A DNA stretch of 64,000 nucleotides from Streptomyces fuscichromogenes (GCF_014645815.1 NZ_BMML01000014.1:1-64000); one strand, 5' to 3'. Shown: positions 50,782 through 60,537, counted from the stretch's first letter. Numbers and translations are program-made. The notes: generated by a model not told the origin, from the letters alone.

Positions 50782-51990
50782 TCAGAGGCGGTGCGCTGCC
50801 CCCGTCGGGGTCGCCCCGCGGGTGTCCAGCAGCAACTGGGCCTTCACCGACAGGCCCTGGAGGTCGTACGTGCGGTGCTGCTGGACCAGGATCGTCAGGT
50901 CGGCGTCGGCGGCCGCCTCGTAGAGGGAGTCCGCGCGCGGCACCGGACGGTCCAGGACGCTCCAGGACGAGACGTGCGGGTCGTGGTAGCTGACCGAGGC
51001 GCCGAGCTCCAGGAGACGGATCGCGATCTCCTGGGCGGGGCTGCCCTGCTGGTCGGCGAGGTCGGCCTTGTAGGTGACCCCGAGCAGCAGCACGCGCGCG
51101 CCGCGCGCCGACTTGCCGTGCTCGTTGAGGAGGGCGGCGGCGCGCTGCACGACGTACCCGGGCATCCGGCTGTTGACCTGCTGGGCCAGTTCCACCATGC
51201 GCAGGCCGCGGCTCGCGTGGCCGGACAGGTCCTGGGCGACCCCGTGCCCGCCGACGCCGGGGCCGGGCCGGAAGGCCTGGAAGCCGAACGGCTTGGTCTC
51301 CGCGCACCGGACCACGTCCCACAGGTCGACGCCCAGGTCGTGGCAGAGCACGGCCATCTCGTTGACGAGGGCGATGTTGACGTGCCGGAAGTTGGTCTCC
51401 AGGAGCTGCACGGTCTCGGCTTCGCGCGGGCCACGCGCGCGTACCACCTTGTCGGTCAGCCGGCCGTAGAACGTGGCGGCCGACTCCGTGCACGCGGGCG
51501 TGAAGCCGCCGATGACCTTCGGGGTGTTGGCCGGCGTGAAGTCGCGGTTGCCGGGATCCACCCGGCTGGGCGAATAGGCGAGGTGGAAGTCGCGGCCCGC
51601 GCGCAGGCCGGAGCCCTTCTCCAGCAGGGGCCGCAGGAAGTCCTCCGTGGTCCCCGGGTGGACCGGCGACTCCAGGATCACCGTGGTGTGCGGACGCAGC
51701 CGCGCGGCCAGGGTGCGTGCGGCGGTCTCCACCTGGCCCAGATCGAGGCCGCCGTCGGCGCCGCGCGGGGTCGGTGCGCAGATCACGGCGGTACGCACCC
51801 GCCCCAGCTGGGCCGGATCCTCGACCACCCGGAAACCCTTCGCGAGCATCCGGCGCAGCTCGGCGGGGCTGAGCGAGCCCGCCTCGGGGCCGGTGGCATA
51901 GCCGATGGTGGAGACGCCGGCGGCCACGGCGGCCTGGGCCAGGGGCAGGCCGTAGGGACCGAGTCCGATGACGGCGAGGTCTGCGGGCAT
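50782..51990 (-). CDS. UDP-glucose/GDP-mannose dehydrogenase family protein lacking catalytic Cys
   Basis: Has the three-domain layout of UDP-sugar 6-dehydrogenases: an N-terminal Rossmann domain (LAVIGLGPYGLPLAQAAVAAG), a central dimerisation domain (VQLLETNFRHVNIALVNEM) and a C-terminal UDP-binding domain (RVLLLGVTYKADLADQQGSP). YSPSRVDPGN and ETKPFGFQAFRPG are family motifs. The catalytic motif GGHCxPxD instead reads GVGGHGVAQD, with Gly250 replacing the nucleophilic Cys. Two-step oxidation to an uronate should then be impossible. The length is 402 residues. GGAAGGA precedes the ATG. It is divergent from glpD. Confidence 0.85.
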   Translation of the reverse strand: MPADLAVIGLGPYGLPLAQAAVAAGVSTIGYATGPEAGSLSPAELRRMLAKGFRVVEDPAQLGRVRTAVICAPTPRGADGGLDLGQVETAARTLAARLRPHTTVILESPVHPGTTEDFLRPLLEKGSGLRAGRDFHLAYSPSRVDPGNRDFTPANTPKVIGGFTPACTESAATFYGRLTDKVVRARGPREAETVQLLETNFRHVNIALVNEMAVLCHDLGVDLWDVVRCAETKPFGFQAFRPGPGVGGHGVAQDLSGHASRGLRMVELAQQVNSRMPGYVVQRAAALLNEHGKSARGARVLLLGVTYKADLADQQGSPAQEIAIRLLELGASVSYHDPHVSSWSVLDRPVPRADSLYEAAADADLTILVQQHRTYDLQGLSVKAQLLLDTRGATPTGAAHRL

Positions 51991-52136
51991 GGCGTGGGCC
52001 GTCCTTCCCAGTAACCGAAGCGGGACAGGTGCGCAAGCCCTGTGGACAGGATGAGCGAGGCGCACGGTCAGACTAGGAGTAAATATGACCGTTATGCGGG
52101 ATTGTGTTCATGTGTCTTCCGTGGGTTCGGTGACCG

Positions 52137-52145
52137 TTGTCCACA
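52137..52145 (+). promoter_or_regulatory. Perfect DnaA-box-like nonamer
   Basis: TTGTCCACA matches the preferred Streptomyces DnaA box. A near match in the opposite orientation (TGTGGACAG) lies at 52041-52049. Both are in the 293-bp divergent gap before glpD. Confidence 0.4.
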
Positions 52146-52230
52146 GGCTGGGGGTGAGTGGTGGCTGAAGTCGGGCAACCCGGTCAGAATTTGGGCAGGG
52201 GCCACGCCCGCCGGGTGCGGCCGAGGTGAG

Positions 52231-52260
52231 CGACGAGCGACGACGACCGACGACGACCGA
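52231..52260. repeat. Three 10-bp tandem units before glpD
   Basis: CGACGAGCGA, CGACGACCGA, CGACGACCGA in exact register, ending 14 bp before the glpD ribosome-binding site. Confidence 0.7.
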
Positions 52261-52283
52261 CGGCGGCAGAGCGGGAGGCAGCG

Positions 52284-53990
52284 GTGAGGACAGCGACACT
52301 GGGGCCGGAACAGCGTGCGGAGTCCCTGGCGGCGATGGCCGAGCGCGAGTTGGACGTGCTGGTGGTGGGAGGCGGGGTGGTCGGCGCGGGCACCGCGCTG
52401 GACGCGGTCACCAGAGGCCTGAACACCGGCATCGTCGAGGCCCGCGACTGGGCCTCCGGCACCTCCAGCAGGTCCAGCAAGCTGATCCACGGCGGCCTGC
52501 GCTACCTGGAGATGCTCGACTTCGCGCTGGTCCGCGAGGCCCTCAAGGAGCGCGGTCTGCTGCTGGAGCGCCTCGCCCCGCACCTGGTCAAGCCGGTGCC
52601 CTTCCTCTACCCGCTGCAGCACCAGGGCTGGGAGCGCCTGTACGCCGGCTCGGGCGTCGCGCTCTACGACGCGATGTCCATGGCCAGCGGGCACGGCCGG
52701 GGCCTGCCCGTGCACCGGCACCTGACCCGCCGTCACGCCCTGCGGGTCGCGCCCGCGCTGCGCAAGGACGCCCTGGTCGGCGCCATCCAGTACTACGACG
52801 CGCAGATGGACGACGCCCGCTATGTGGCGACCCTGGTGCGCACGGCGGTGTCCTACGGCGCGAAGGCGGCCAACCGGGCGCGGGTGACCGGGTTCCTGCG
52901 CGAGGGCGAGCGGGTCGTCGGGGCCCGGGTGCAGGACGTGGAGGGCGGCGGGGAGTACGAGATCCGCGCCCGGCAGGTCGTCAACGCGACCGGGGTCTGG
53001 ACCGACGACACGCAGGGGCTGATCGGCGAGCGCGGCCAGTTCCACGTCCGCGCGTCCAAGGGGATCCACCTGGTCGTCCCCAGGGACCGCATCCACTCCA
53101 CGAGCGGCCTGATCCTGCGCACCGAGAAGTCGGTCCTGTTCGTCATCCCCTGGGGCCGGCACTGGATCATCGGCACCACCGACACCGACTGGGACCTGGA
53201 CAAGGCCCACCCGGCGGCCTCCAGCGCCGACATCGACTACCTCCTCAACCACGTCAACTCGGTCCTCGCGGTACCGCTCTCGCGCGACGACGTCCAGGGC
53301 GTCTACGCCGGTCTGCGCCCACTGCTGGCCGGCGAGTCCGACGCCACCAGCAAGCTCTCGCGCGAGCACACGGTCGCCCATCCGGTGCCGGGGCTCGTGG
53401 TCGTCGCGGGCGGCAAGTACACGACGTACCGGGTGATGGCCAAGGACGCCGTCGACGAGGCGGTGCACGGGCTCGACACGCGGGTCGCGGAGTGTGTCAC
53501 CGAGGACATCCCGCTGCTCGGCGCGGAAGGCTACCGGGCCATGTGGAACGCCCGGGCCAGGATCGCCGCCCGCACCGGCCTGCACGTGGTCCGGGTCGAG
53601 CATCTCCTCAACCGGTACGGCTCGGCGGCGGAGGAGGTCCTCGACCTCATCGCCGCCGACCCCGGCCTGGCCGAGCCGCTCTCGGCCGCGGACGACTATC
53701 TGCGCGCCGAGGTCGTGTACGCCGCCTCCCACGAGGGCGCCCGTCACCTGGACGACGTCCTGACCCGTCGCACCCGCATCTCCATCGAGACCTTCGACCG
53801 CGGCACCCGCAGCGCCCGCGAGGCCGCCGAGCTGATGGCACCGGTCCTCGGCTGGGACAAGGACCAGATCGAGCGGGAGGTCGAGCACTACGAGAAGCGC
53901 GTGGAGGCGGAACGCGAATCCCAGCTCCAGCCGGACGACCTGACGGCGGACGCGGCAAGACTGGGAGCCCCGGACATCGTCCCCCTGTGA
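52284..53990 (+). CDS. glpD: FAD-dependent (aerobic) glycerol-3-phosphate dehydrogenase
   Basis: Oxidises glycerol-3-phosphate to dihydroxyacetone phosphate at the membrane, passing electrons to quinone. The N-terminal FAD motif is DVLVVGGGVVGAGTALDAVT, followed by GTSSRSSKLIHGGLRYLE, a GlpD signature. WIIGTTDTDWD, VQGVYAGLRPL and GGKYTTYRVMAKDAVD complete the catalytic part. The C-terminal helical DAO_C domain runs from about 410. The length is 568 residues. The GTG is preceded by GGGAGG. It is followed by a convergent hydrolase gene with only 27 bp between stops. Confidence 0.96.
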   Translation: MRTATLGPEQRAESLAAMAERELDVLVVGGGVVGAGTALDAVTRGLNTGIVEARDWASGTSSRSSKLIHGGLRYLEMLDFALVREALKERGLLLERLAPHLVKPVPFLYPLQHQGWERLYAGSGVALYDAMSMASGHGRGLPVHRHLTRRHALRVAPALRKDALVGAIQYYDAQMDDARYVATLVRTAVSYGAKAANRARVTGFLREGERVVGARVQDVEGGGEYEIRARQVVNATGVWTDDTQGLIGERGQFHVRASKGIHLVVPRDRIHSTSGLILRTEKSVLFVIPWGRHWIIGTTDTDWDLDKAHPAASSADIDYLLNHVNSVLAVPLSRDDVQGVYAGLRPLLAGESDATSKLSREHTVAHPVPGLVVVAGGKYTTYRVMAKDAVDEAVHGLDTRVAECVTEDIPLLGAEGYRAMWNARARIAARTGLHVVRVEHLLNRYGSAAEEVLDLIAADPGLAEPLSAADDYLRAEVVYAASHEGARHLDDVLTRRTRISIETFDRGTRSAREAAELMAPVLGWDKDQIEREVEHYEKRVEAERESQLQPDDLTADAARLGAPDIVPL

Positions 53991-54017
53991 TCCCCGCCTT
54001 TCCCCCGCCCGGCCGCG

Positions 54018-55061
54018 CTATCCCTTGCGAGGGCAGAACTCGGCGCTGAGCAGTGCGGGTTCGAGAGCCGGGTCCGCGATCGCCGTCGTGTTCACCCGGA
54101 ACGTCAGGACGTGCCGGCCGCCGATCGACGCGGCGCTGCGCACATAGCTGCCCGCGATCCGGCCGTTGTGCCCCCACACCGTGGTCCCGCACGACAGGGT
54201 CACCGGATAGATCCCCAGACCGTACGCGCCGTGTGCGGCACGGGTGTCGAGCATGGCGCGCAGCCGGCGCGGGGGCAGCAGCTCGCCGTCCAGCAGCGCC
54301 GCGTAGAAGCGGTCCAGGTCGTCGAGCGTGGTCACCAGCTCGCCCGCCGCGCCGGCCACGCGCGGATCGAGCTCGGTGACGTCGGAGCCGTCGGCCGCGT
54401 AGGCGCGGCCGTGCGGGGAGGGCAGCGTGGTGCGGGCGCCCGGGAAGGACGTGCCCGTCAGACGGAGGGGAGTGATGATGCGGCGCCGGACCTCGGTGGC
54501 GTAGGCGCGGCCGGTGACCTGACGGATGACCATGCCGAGCACGACGTAGTCGGTGCTGGAGTACGCGTAGTGACCCAGCCCGGTCGAAGGCAGGGAGAGC
54601 GAGACGCGCACGGCCTGAAGCGGGGTCAGGGGGACGGCACCCCGGGTGACCGCGGTGAAGTCGGCGAGTCCGCCGGTGTGGCTGAGCAGGGCCCGCAGGG
54701 TGATCCGCCGCCCGTCGACGCCGCGTCCGCGCAGCAGCCTCGGCAGATACCGCTCCACGGGGTCGGACAGGGAGAGCCGGTGTTCCGCGGCCAGTTGCAG
54801 GACGACGGTGGCGATGAAGGTCTTCGTGATGCTGCCGGCGCGGAAGTGATCGGCCCGCGCGATGCCCCGGCCGGCGGCCGCATAGCGGACGTCGTCGCCG
54901 TCGCGGTCCAGGAAGGCGACGGCGGGCACCCGGCCTTTGGTGACGAACTGTGACAGGAGCGGGTCCGTGGCCTGCGTCGAGGCTGCGGAGCCGGCCGTCA
55001 GCGGGGCGAACAGCAGGGCAAGAGCGACCGGTATGGCCATCAGTGTCCGAAGCGACGGCAT
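54018..55061 (-). CDS. Secreted serine hydrolase (beta-lactamase / D,D-peptidase family)
   Basis: A predicted exported class C-type serine hydrolase, probably a D-alanyl-D-alanine carboxypeptidase or esterase. The signal peptide is residues 1-28 (LMAIPVALALLFAPLTAGSA). The SxxK motif is FRAGSITKTF with Ser77 and Lys80. The Tyr motif is YAYSSTDYVVLG, and the third motif is WGHNGRIAGSY. The length is 347 residues. GGGAGGGA precedes the ATG at 55061. It lies next to the kinase cluster and is divergent from it, but nothing shows a shared function. Confidence 0.9.
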   Translation of the reverse strand: MPSLRTLMAIPVALALLFAPLTAGSAASTQATDPLLSQFVTKGRVPAVAFLDRDGDDVRYAAAGRGIARADHFRAGSITKTFIATVVLQLAAEHRLSLSDPVERYLPRLLRGRGVDGRRITLRALLSHTGGLADFTAVTRGAVPLTPLQAVRVSLSLPSTGLGHYAYSSTDYVVLGMVIRQVTGRAYATEVRRRIITPLRLTGTSFPGARTTLPSPHGRAYAADGSDVTELDPRVAGAAGELVTTLDDLDRFYAALLDGELLPPRRLRAMLDTRAAHGAYGLGIYPVTLSCGTTVWGHNGRIAGSYVRSAASIGGRHVLTFRVNTTAIADPALEPALLSAEFCPRKG

Positions 55062-55232
55062 CCGGGTCCCTCCCTTCCCGCGGCCCATCATCCCGGCTCG
55101 TGTGACGCCCTCGTCACCGGGGGTTCCGGCCGGCCGGCCCCGATGCGCGGTCAGGGGGCCCCAGGGCGTTGGGCACTTGTCGGGTGAGGGACAATGAAAG
55201 CTCTGTCAGGGCGGGTTGTCATGAGGGGACGC

Positions 55233-57245
55233 ATGTCGGAGGCGGAGCGGGCGGGGACTTCTCGTCAGGAGACTCGTCAGGACAACAGCGAGCGTCTTCT
55301 CGCCGGGCGGTACCGGCTGGGAGGAGTGCTCGGCCGCGGTGGCATGGGCACGGTGTGGCGGGCCGTGGACGAGACCCTCGGCCGGACGGTGGCCGTCAAG
55401 GAGCTGCGGTTCCCGTCGAACATCGACGAGGAGGAGAAGCGGCGCCTGATCACGCGCACCCTGCGCGAGGCCAAGGCGATCGCCCGGATCCGCAACAACA
55501 GCGCGGTGACGGTCTTCGACGTCGTCGAGGAGGACGACCGGCCCTGGATCGTGATGGAGCTGGTCGAGGGCAAGTCGCTGGCCGAGGCCATCCGGGAGGA
55601 CGGCCTGCTGGAGCCGAAGCGGGCGGCCGAGGTCGGGCTGGCGATCCTGGACGTGCTGCGGTCGGCGCACCGCGAGGGCATCCTGCACCGGGACGTGAAG
55701 CCGTCCAACGTCCTGATCTCCGAGGGCGACGGCCGGGTCGTGCTCACCGACTTCGGCATCGCCCAGGTCGAGGGCGACCCGTCCATCACCTCCACCGGCA
55801 TGCTCGTCGGCGCCCCTTCCTACATCTCCCCGGAGCGGGCCCGCGGTCACAAGCCCGGCCCGGCGGCCGACCTGTGGTCGCTCGGCGGCCTGCTGTACGC
55901 GGCGGTCGAGGGCGCACCGCCGTACGACAAGGGGTCGGCGATCGCCACCCTGACGGCGGTGATGACCGAGCAGCTGGAGGAGCCCAAGAACGCGGGTCCG
56001 CTGAGGGACGTCATCTACGGTCTGCTCAACAAGGACCCGGCCCAGCGGCTGGACGACGAGGGCGCGCGGGCGATGCTCACCGCGATCGTCAACGCGCCGG
56101 AGGAGGCGCCCGCGGACGCCACCCGGGTCGTGCCGCTGCCTCCGCAGCCCGACGCGCCGCAGGAGCAGAAGAGCTCCGGGGCCAAGCGGGGCGAGGAGGC
56201 CGGGGAGAAGCTGCGCGGGGCGTTCCGGTCGGTGCGCAAGGCCGCGGGCGCGGCGGCGGGCGCCGCCACGGCCCCCGTCACCACCGGTTCGCCCTCGGGG
56301 CCGGTCGGGGACGCGCGTCCGGCCGCCGGCGGCGGGCCGGGTGCCGCCACCGCCCCGGCGGGGGCCAAGCCCGCTGCGGGCAAGGCGAGTTCGGGGTGGC
56401 CCGTGATGCCGCCGCCGGATCTGGACCTGGCGCCCCGGCCCGTGCCCAAGGCGCCGCTCACCGACGTGGTGCCGAAGCGCACCCTGGTGATCATCGCCGT
56501 GGTGGTGGTGCTCGCGGTGCTCGGTACCGTGCTCGCCATCGTGCTGAACGGCGGCGACGGGGACAGCAAGGGGAGTGGCAGGAGCGGCGGTTCCAAGGCG
56601 GTGGCGACCTCGGGGGCGAGCGCGAGCGCCGGTTCCGGTTCCGGTTCGAAGTCCGGTTCCGGGAGCACCACCAAGGAGGACAAGAGCGGCGGGACGGTGA
56701 CGGACGGGTCGGCGTCGGCGGCCGGGACCTCCGGGAGCGACGGTTCGGACGACTCCGGGGACGACACGTCCTCGGAGTCGAACTCCAGTGGCAGTGCCGG
56801 CGGCAGCGGCAGCGCGCCAGTGGTGTCGACGTACAAGGGCGACCAGGGGTACTCGATCGGGCTGCCCAAGGGGTGGAAGTTCCAGACCGGCAGTTCCGCC
56901 GGGGACCGGTTCACCGGGCCCGACGGGCAGAAGCTGCTGGTCGCCTGGACGAGCACGCCCAAGGACGACCCGGTGGCGGACTGGAAGAACCAGGAGCGTT
57001 ACATGGTGCGCTCCCAGTACCACAAGGTCCGGATAGCCGCGGTGAGCTACCGCGGCTGGAACACGGCCGACTGGGAGTTCACCTACGTGGACGGCGGCAC
57101 CGAGTACCGGACCATCGACCGGGGGTTCGTCGTCAGCCCCCAGCAGGGCTACGCGCTGATGTACACCGCGACGGCCGACGACTGGAGCAGTGAGCTGCGC
57201 AAGGACACCTGGAAGACGCTGACGGCGTCCTTCGAGCCCAAGTGA
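55233..57245 (+). CDS. Membrane Ser/Thr protein kinase, paralogue 1
   Basis: A receptor-type Hanks kinase. Residues 27-285 form the kinase domain: GRGGMG P-loop, Lys56 in VAVKELR, LHRDVKPSNVLI and LTDFGIAQVEG, all catalytic residues present. A Pro/Ala-rich juxtamembrane stretch leads to a membrane helix at about 416-438 (TLVIIAVVVVLAVLGTVLAI). A long Gly/Ser linker follows, and then an extracellular domain at about 533-670 beginning GYSIGLPKGWKF. There are no PASTA repeats. The length is 670 residues from ATG 55233 (GAGGGG upstream); ATG 55194 with GTGAGGGA is an alternative. It leads four tandem paralogues. Confidence 0.93.
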   Translation: MSEAERAGTSRQETRQDNSERLLAGRYRLGGVLGRGGMGTVWRAVDETLGRTVAVKELRFPSNIDEEEKRRLITRTLREAKAIARIRNNSAVTVFDVVEEDDRPWIVMELVEGKSLAEAIREDGLLEPKRAAEVGLAILDVLRSAHREGILHRDVKPSNVLISEGDGRVVLTDFGIAQVEGDPSITSTGMLVGAPSYISPERARGHKPGPAADLWSLGGLLYAAVEGAPPYDKGSAIATLTAVMTEQLEEPKNAGPLRDVIYGLLNKDPAQRLDDEGARAMLTAIVNAPEEAPADATRVVPLPPQPDAPQEQKSSGAKRGEEAGEKLRGAFRSVRKAAGAAAGAATAPVTTGSPSGPVGDARPAAGGGPGAATAPAGAKPAAGKASSGWPVMPPPDLDLAPRPVPKAPLTDVVPKRTLVIIAVVVVLAVLGTVLAIVLNGGDGDSKGSGRSGGSKAVATSGASASAGSGSGSKSGSGSTTKEDKSGGTVTDGSASAAGTSGSDGSDDSGDDTSSESNSSGSAGGSGSAPVVSTYKGDQGYSIGLPKGWKFQTGSSAGDRFTGPDGQKLLVAWTSTPKDDPVADWKNQERYMVRSQYHKVRIAAVSYRGWNTADWEFTYVDGGTEYRTIDRGFVVSPQQGYALMYTATADDWSSELRKDTWKTLTASFEPK

Positions 57246-57382
57246 CAAATTCGCATCCCCACAATACGAATTGCCTCCGGCACGTATCGTGAGTGGTTGC
57301 GGACCGTAGGCATGCAGGTATGCATACAGAACGGGCCGCGAAACGAGCGGATTTGACCAACCGGGCGGCCGGGGGAGGCAAC

Positions 57383-60364
57383 GTGGACGACTACGCGGGT
57401 CGGGTGCTCGCCGACCGCTACCGCCTGCCGTTGCCCCCCTCCGACGAGTACGAACACACCGAGACGCGGGCCTTCGACACCTACAGCGGGCAGGAGGTGT
57501 TCGTCCGGCAGGTGCCGTTGCCGGAGGTCGTCGAGGCGGAGGTGCTGGACGCCGAGGGGTTGCCGGAAGGTTTCACGGCGCGTGACCGTGGCGCGCGCCG
57601 ACCGCCGACGGCGCGGGCCGCGACCCGTCGGCCCAGCGATCCGGTGGTGCGTCGCGCCGTGGAGGCCGCCCAGGCCGCGGCCCGGATACCCGACCATCCC
57701 CGGCTCGACCAGGTATTCGACGTGTTCGCCGAGGGCGGTTCGCTGTGGATCGTCAGCGAGTCGGTCGCGGCGCGGTCGTTGGCGGCGGTCCTCGCCGAGC
57801 AGTCGCTGAGCCCGTACCGGGCGGCGGAGGTCGCCTCCGACGTGCTGATGGCGCTCCGGGTGCTGCACGCCCACGGCTGGGTGCACCGCAACATCACCGC
57901 CCGCACGGTCCTGGTCTGCGACGACGGCCGGGTGATGCTGACCGGCCTTGCGGTCGGGGCGGCGGAGGAGGCGCTGTGCGGGTACGACCCGGTGCCGGTG
58001 CAGGAGGGCGAGAGCGACGGGAGCGGCGCGGCGGCCGGCGGCCGGCGGCCCGGGGAGACGGAAGGTTCCGCCGCGCCCGGCACCCCGCCCGGCGCGTCGC
58101 CCCACAACTCCTTTCGTAGCCAGCCCGGTTCACCCGGTTCGGGTGTTTCGCGCGGTTCCGCCGGTTCGGGTGCCGTCGGCGGCGGGGGCATCGGGAGCAT
58201 CGGTGGCGCGGCCGGTGGTACGGGCGGCGCGCAGCGGGCGCCCGGCGCGCCGGAGAGCGACCCCGAGGCCGCTCGGCGCGCCGCGATCCAGGCACGGGCG
58301 GCCGGAGGGCTGCCGGGCGCCGGTCCGGACGAGGGCCAGGGCGGCTCCGGTCCCGGCGGCTCCGGTCCGGGAGGTTCCGGTTCCGGTACGGGTGCGGTGG
58401 AGCGGCGGGCGCTGGAGACGGGCCCGGACGTCCGGGCCGCCCGGGCCGGGGCCATCGCCGCGTACCGGGCGGGAGCCAGGGCCGCCGCCCGGGTCCAGGA
58501 GGCACAGCAGAACGGACGGGCCGCGCTGCCCGGCGCCCGGCCGCCGTCCGACGGCGACACCGCGCCACAGCAACCGTACGGCCCGGGACACGCCAGCGGC
58601 GCGGCCCAACCGCCGCACGGCAGCGGGGCGTCGCAGCAGCCGTACGCGAACGGGGCGGAGCAGCAGCCGTACGCGAACGGACAGGCCCAACCGCCGCACG
58701 CCAACGGGGCGTCGCAGCAGTCGCAGCAGCCGTACGCGAACGGCGCGGGGCAGCAGCCGTACGCCAACGGGCAGGCGCCGGCGCCGGGCGGGGAGCGGCG
58801 GGCCGCCGGTGGCGTGCCGCCCGGCCAGATAGCAGACCCGTACGGGGTGGCCGGCGCGCCGTCGCCCTGGCACGGCGCCGCACCCCGCCCCCGCCCCGGC
58901 ACACCCCCGGCGATGGCCCCCGGCCAGGAACGCACCGCGCTCCCGGCCGCCGCACCCGGCGCGGCCCCGCCGCTGCCCGGTACCGGCGCGACCGCCCCGC
59001 GGGCCGGAGCCGAACTCCACGGCGTCCAGGGACAGCCGCACGTCGTCGTGCCCGCACAGGGGGCCGGCCCCGCCGCCCGCTGGGGCGAGGCCGCCGCCGT
59101 CGTACCCGGGCGGCGCGGACCCGCCACCGCGCTGGCCGCCGAACGGGCGCGGCAGGTGCGGATGACCGTGGTGGGGCCGGTGACCGAGCGCTGGGCGCCG
59201 GAACAGGCCGTCCCCGTGCACGAGAACTGGCAGCTGGCGGCGCCCATCGGCCCGGCCACCGACCTGTGGGCGCTCGGCGCGCTGCTGTTCCGGGCGGTCC
59301 AGGGGCACGCGCCGTATCCGGAGGAGTCGACGGCCGAGCTGGTGCAGCTGGTGTGCTCGGAGCCGCCCGCCTTCGCGGAGGAGTGCGGGTCGCTCAGGCC
59401 GGTCGTGGAGTCGCTGCTGCGTCAGGACCCCATCGAGCGGCTGGACTTCGAGGAGCTGCGCGGCTGGCTGCGCTCGCTGGTGCGGTCCGCGCCCGAGCCG
59501 GACGCCGGTACGCATCTCGTCGCCGCCCCGCCCACCGACCCGAAGCGGCTGCCGATCATCCGGCGCCGCGGTGAGCTGGTGCGCAGGCGCCGGGCCGGGC
59601 TCCCGGCGACGCACGGTCGGCACAAGCGGGCCCGGCAGGAGACCGGGTCCCCGCGCCGGCTGGGCCGTACGCTGCTCCTGCTGGTCCTGCTCCTGCTGGC
59701 CGCGGCGGTCGCGTACGCCATGCTGTTCCTGCCGAAGAAGGGCAGCGCGGACGACGGCGCGGCGGCCGGCGACCGGACGGGCGCGGCCGGCCAGGCGAGC
59801 ACCGCACCGAGCCGGAGCGCGACGCCCACGCCGACACCTACGCCGACGCCCACCTCGACTCCGTCCACCGAGACCCAGACCACCGCGGGTTCGACGGGCG
59901 GCGCCCCCGTCGGCGGCGGGTTCACCCTGCGCGACGACCCGAACGGCTTCCGGATCGCCGTCGCCAAGGGCTGGAGCCGCACCCCGAAGAACGGCAGCGG
60001 CCAGGTGGTCTACTCGCACGGGAAGTTCGAGCTGATCGTCGTGGCCGGACGGGACAGCGCGGCGACCTACGGCAGCGACCCGATGGTCTACCAGCGGGAC
60101 AAGGAACCGGAGTTGCAGCCGTACCGGGACTCCAGCTGGGCCACCGCCGGCGGGCTGCGAACCATCACGGTGGGTCAGCAGGTGTCCGCCGAGGGGCAGT
60201 TCACCTGGACGGACAGCCAGGCGGGCGACCTGTTCGTGCGCAACATGGTCTTCCTGATCGACGGCAGGTACCACATCGTGCAGGTGCGCGGCCCGGAGGC
60301 CGACCGGGACGAGGTCACCACGCTGTACGAGCAGGCGTCGTCGACGTACGAGTACACGGGCTGA
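57383..60364 (+). CDS. Membrane pseudokinase, paralogue 2
   Basis: Same layout as its neighbours but catalytically dead by sequence. The P-loop is gone, the VAVK lysine is Arg (VFVRQV), HRD reads HRN (WVHRNITARTVLV) and DFG is lost (LTGLAVG). The kinase-like fold is split by a disordered insert of roughly 380 residues rich in Gly, Pro and Gln, with repeats of QQPYANG. The C-lobe resumes at about 590 (TDLWALGALLFRAVQGHAPYP). The membrane helix is about 761-783, and the extracellular domain (GFRIAVAKGWSR) runs from about 845 to 993. GTG 57383 with GGGGAGG upstream is chosen. It may scaffold or regulate the active kinases. Confidence 0.9.
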   Translation: MDDYAGRVLADRYRLPLPPSDEYEHTETRAFDTYSGQEVFVRQVPLPEVVEAEVLDAEGLPEGFTARDRGARRPPTARAATRRPSDPVVRRAVEAAQAAARIPDHPRLDQVFDVFAEGGSLWIVSESVAARSLAAVLAEQSLSPYRAAEVASDVLMALRVLHAHGWVHRNITARTVLVCDDGRVMLTGLAVGAAEEALCGYDPVPVQEGESDGSGAAAGGRRPGETEGSAAPGTPPGASPHNSFRSQPGSPGSGVSRGSAGSGAVGGGGIGSIGGAAGGTGGAQRAPGAPESDPEAARRAAIQARAAGGLPGAGPDEGQGGSGPGGSGPGGSGSGTGAVERRALETGPDVRAARAGAIAAYRAGARAAARVQEAQQNGRAALPGARPPSDGDTAPQQPYGPGHASGAAQPPHGSGASQQPYANGAEQQPYANGQAQPPHANGASQQSQQPYANGAGQQPYANGQAPAPGGERRAAGGVPPGQIADPYGVAGAPSPWHGAAPRPRPGTPPAMAPGQERTALPAAAPGAAPPLPGTGATAPRAGAELHGVQGQPHVVVPAQGAGPAARWGEAAAVVPGRRGPATALAAERARQVRMTVVGPVTERWAPEQAVPVHENWQLAAPIGPATDLWALGALLFRAVQGHAPYPEESTAELVQLVCSEPPAFAEECGSLRPVVESLLRQDPIERLDFEELRGWLRSLVRSAPEPDAGTHLVAAPPTDPKRLPIIRRRGELVRRRRAGLPATHGRHKRARQETGSPRRLGRTLLLLVLLLLAAAVAYAMLFLPKKGSADDGAAAGDRTGAAGQASTAPSRSATPTPTPTPTPTSTPSTETQTTAGSTGGAPVGGGFTLRDDPNGFRIAVAKGWSRTPKNGSGQVVYSHGKFELIVVAGRDSAATYGSDPMVYQRDKEPELQPYRDSSWATAGGLRTITVGQQVSAEGQFTWTDSQAGDLFVRNMVFLIDGRYHIVQVRGPEADRDEVTTLYEQASSTYEYTG

Positions 60365-60537
60365 GCGGCGGCCCACGCGGTCCCGGTCGTGCTGGTTCCC
60401 GTTCCGGTGGGGGGATTTCGTTCACATCCCGCGGGGGAGACGAGAACCGTCACAGTGCTGTCTCCGTGGGACCCCCCTTGTTCCCTGACCGTGGGCCGGT
60501 CCTTAGTCTGACCCTGACAAGAGCATTGCGGGGCAAC

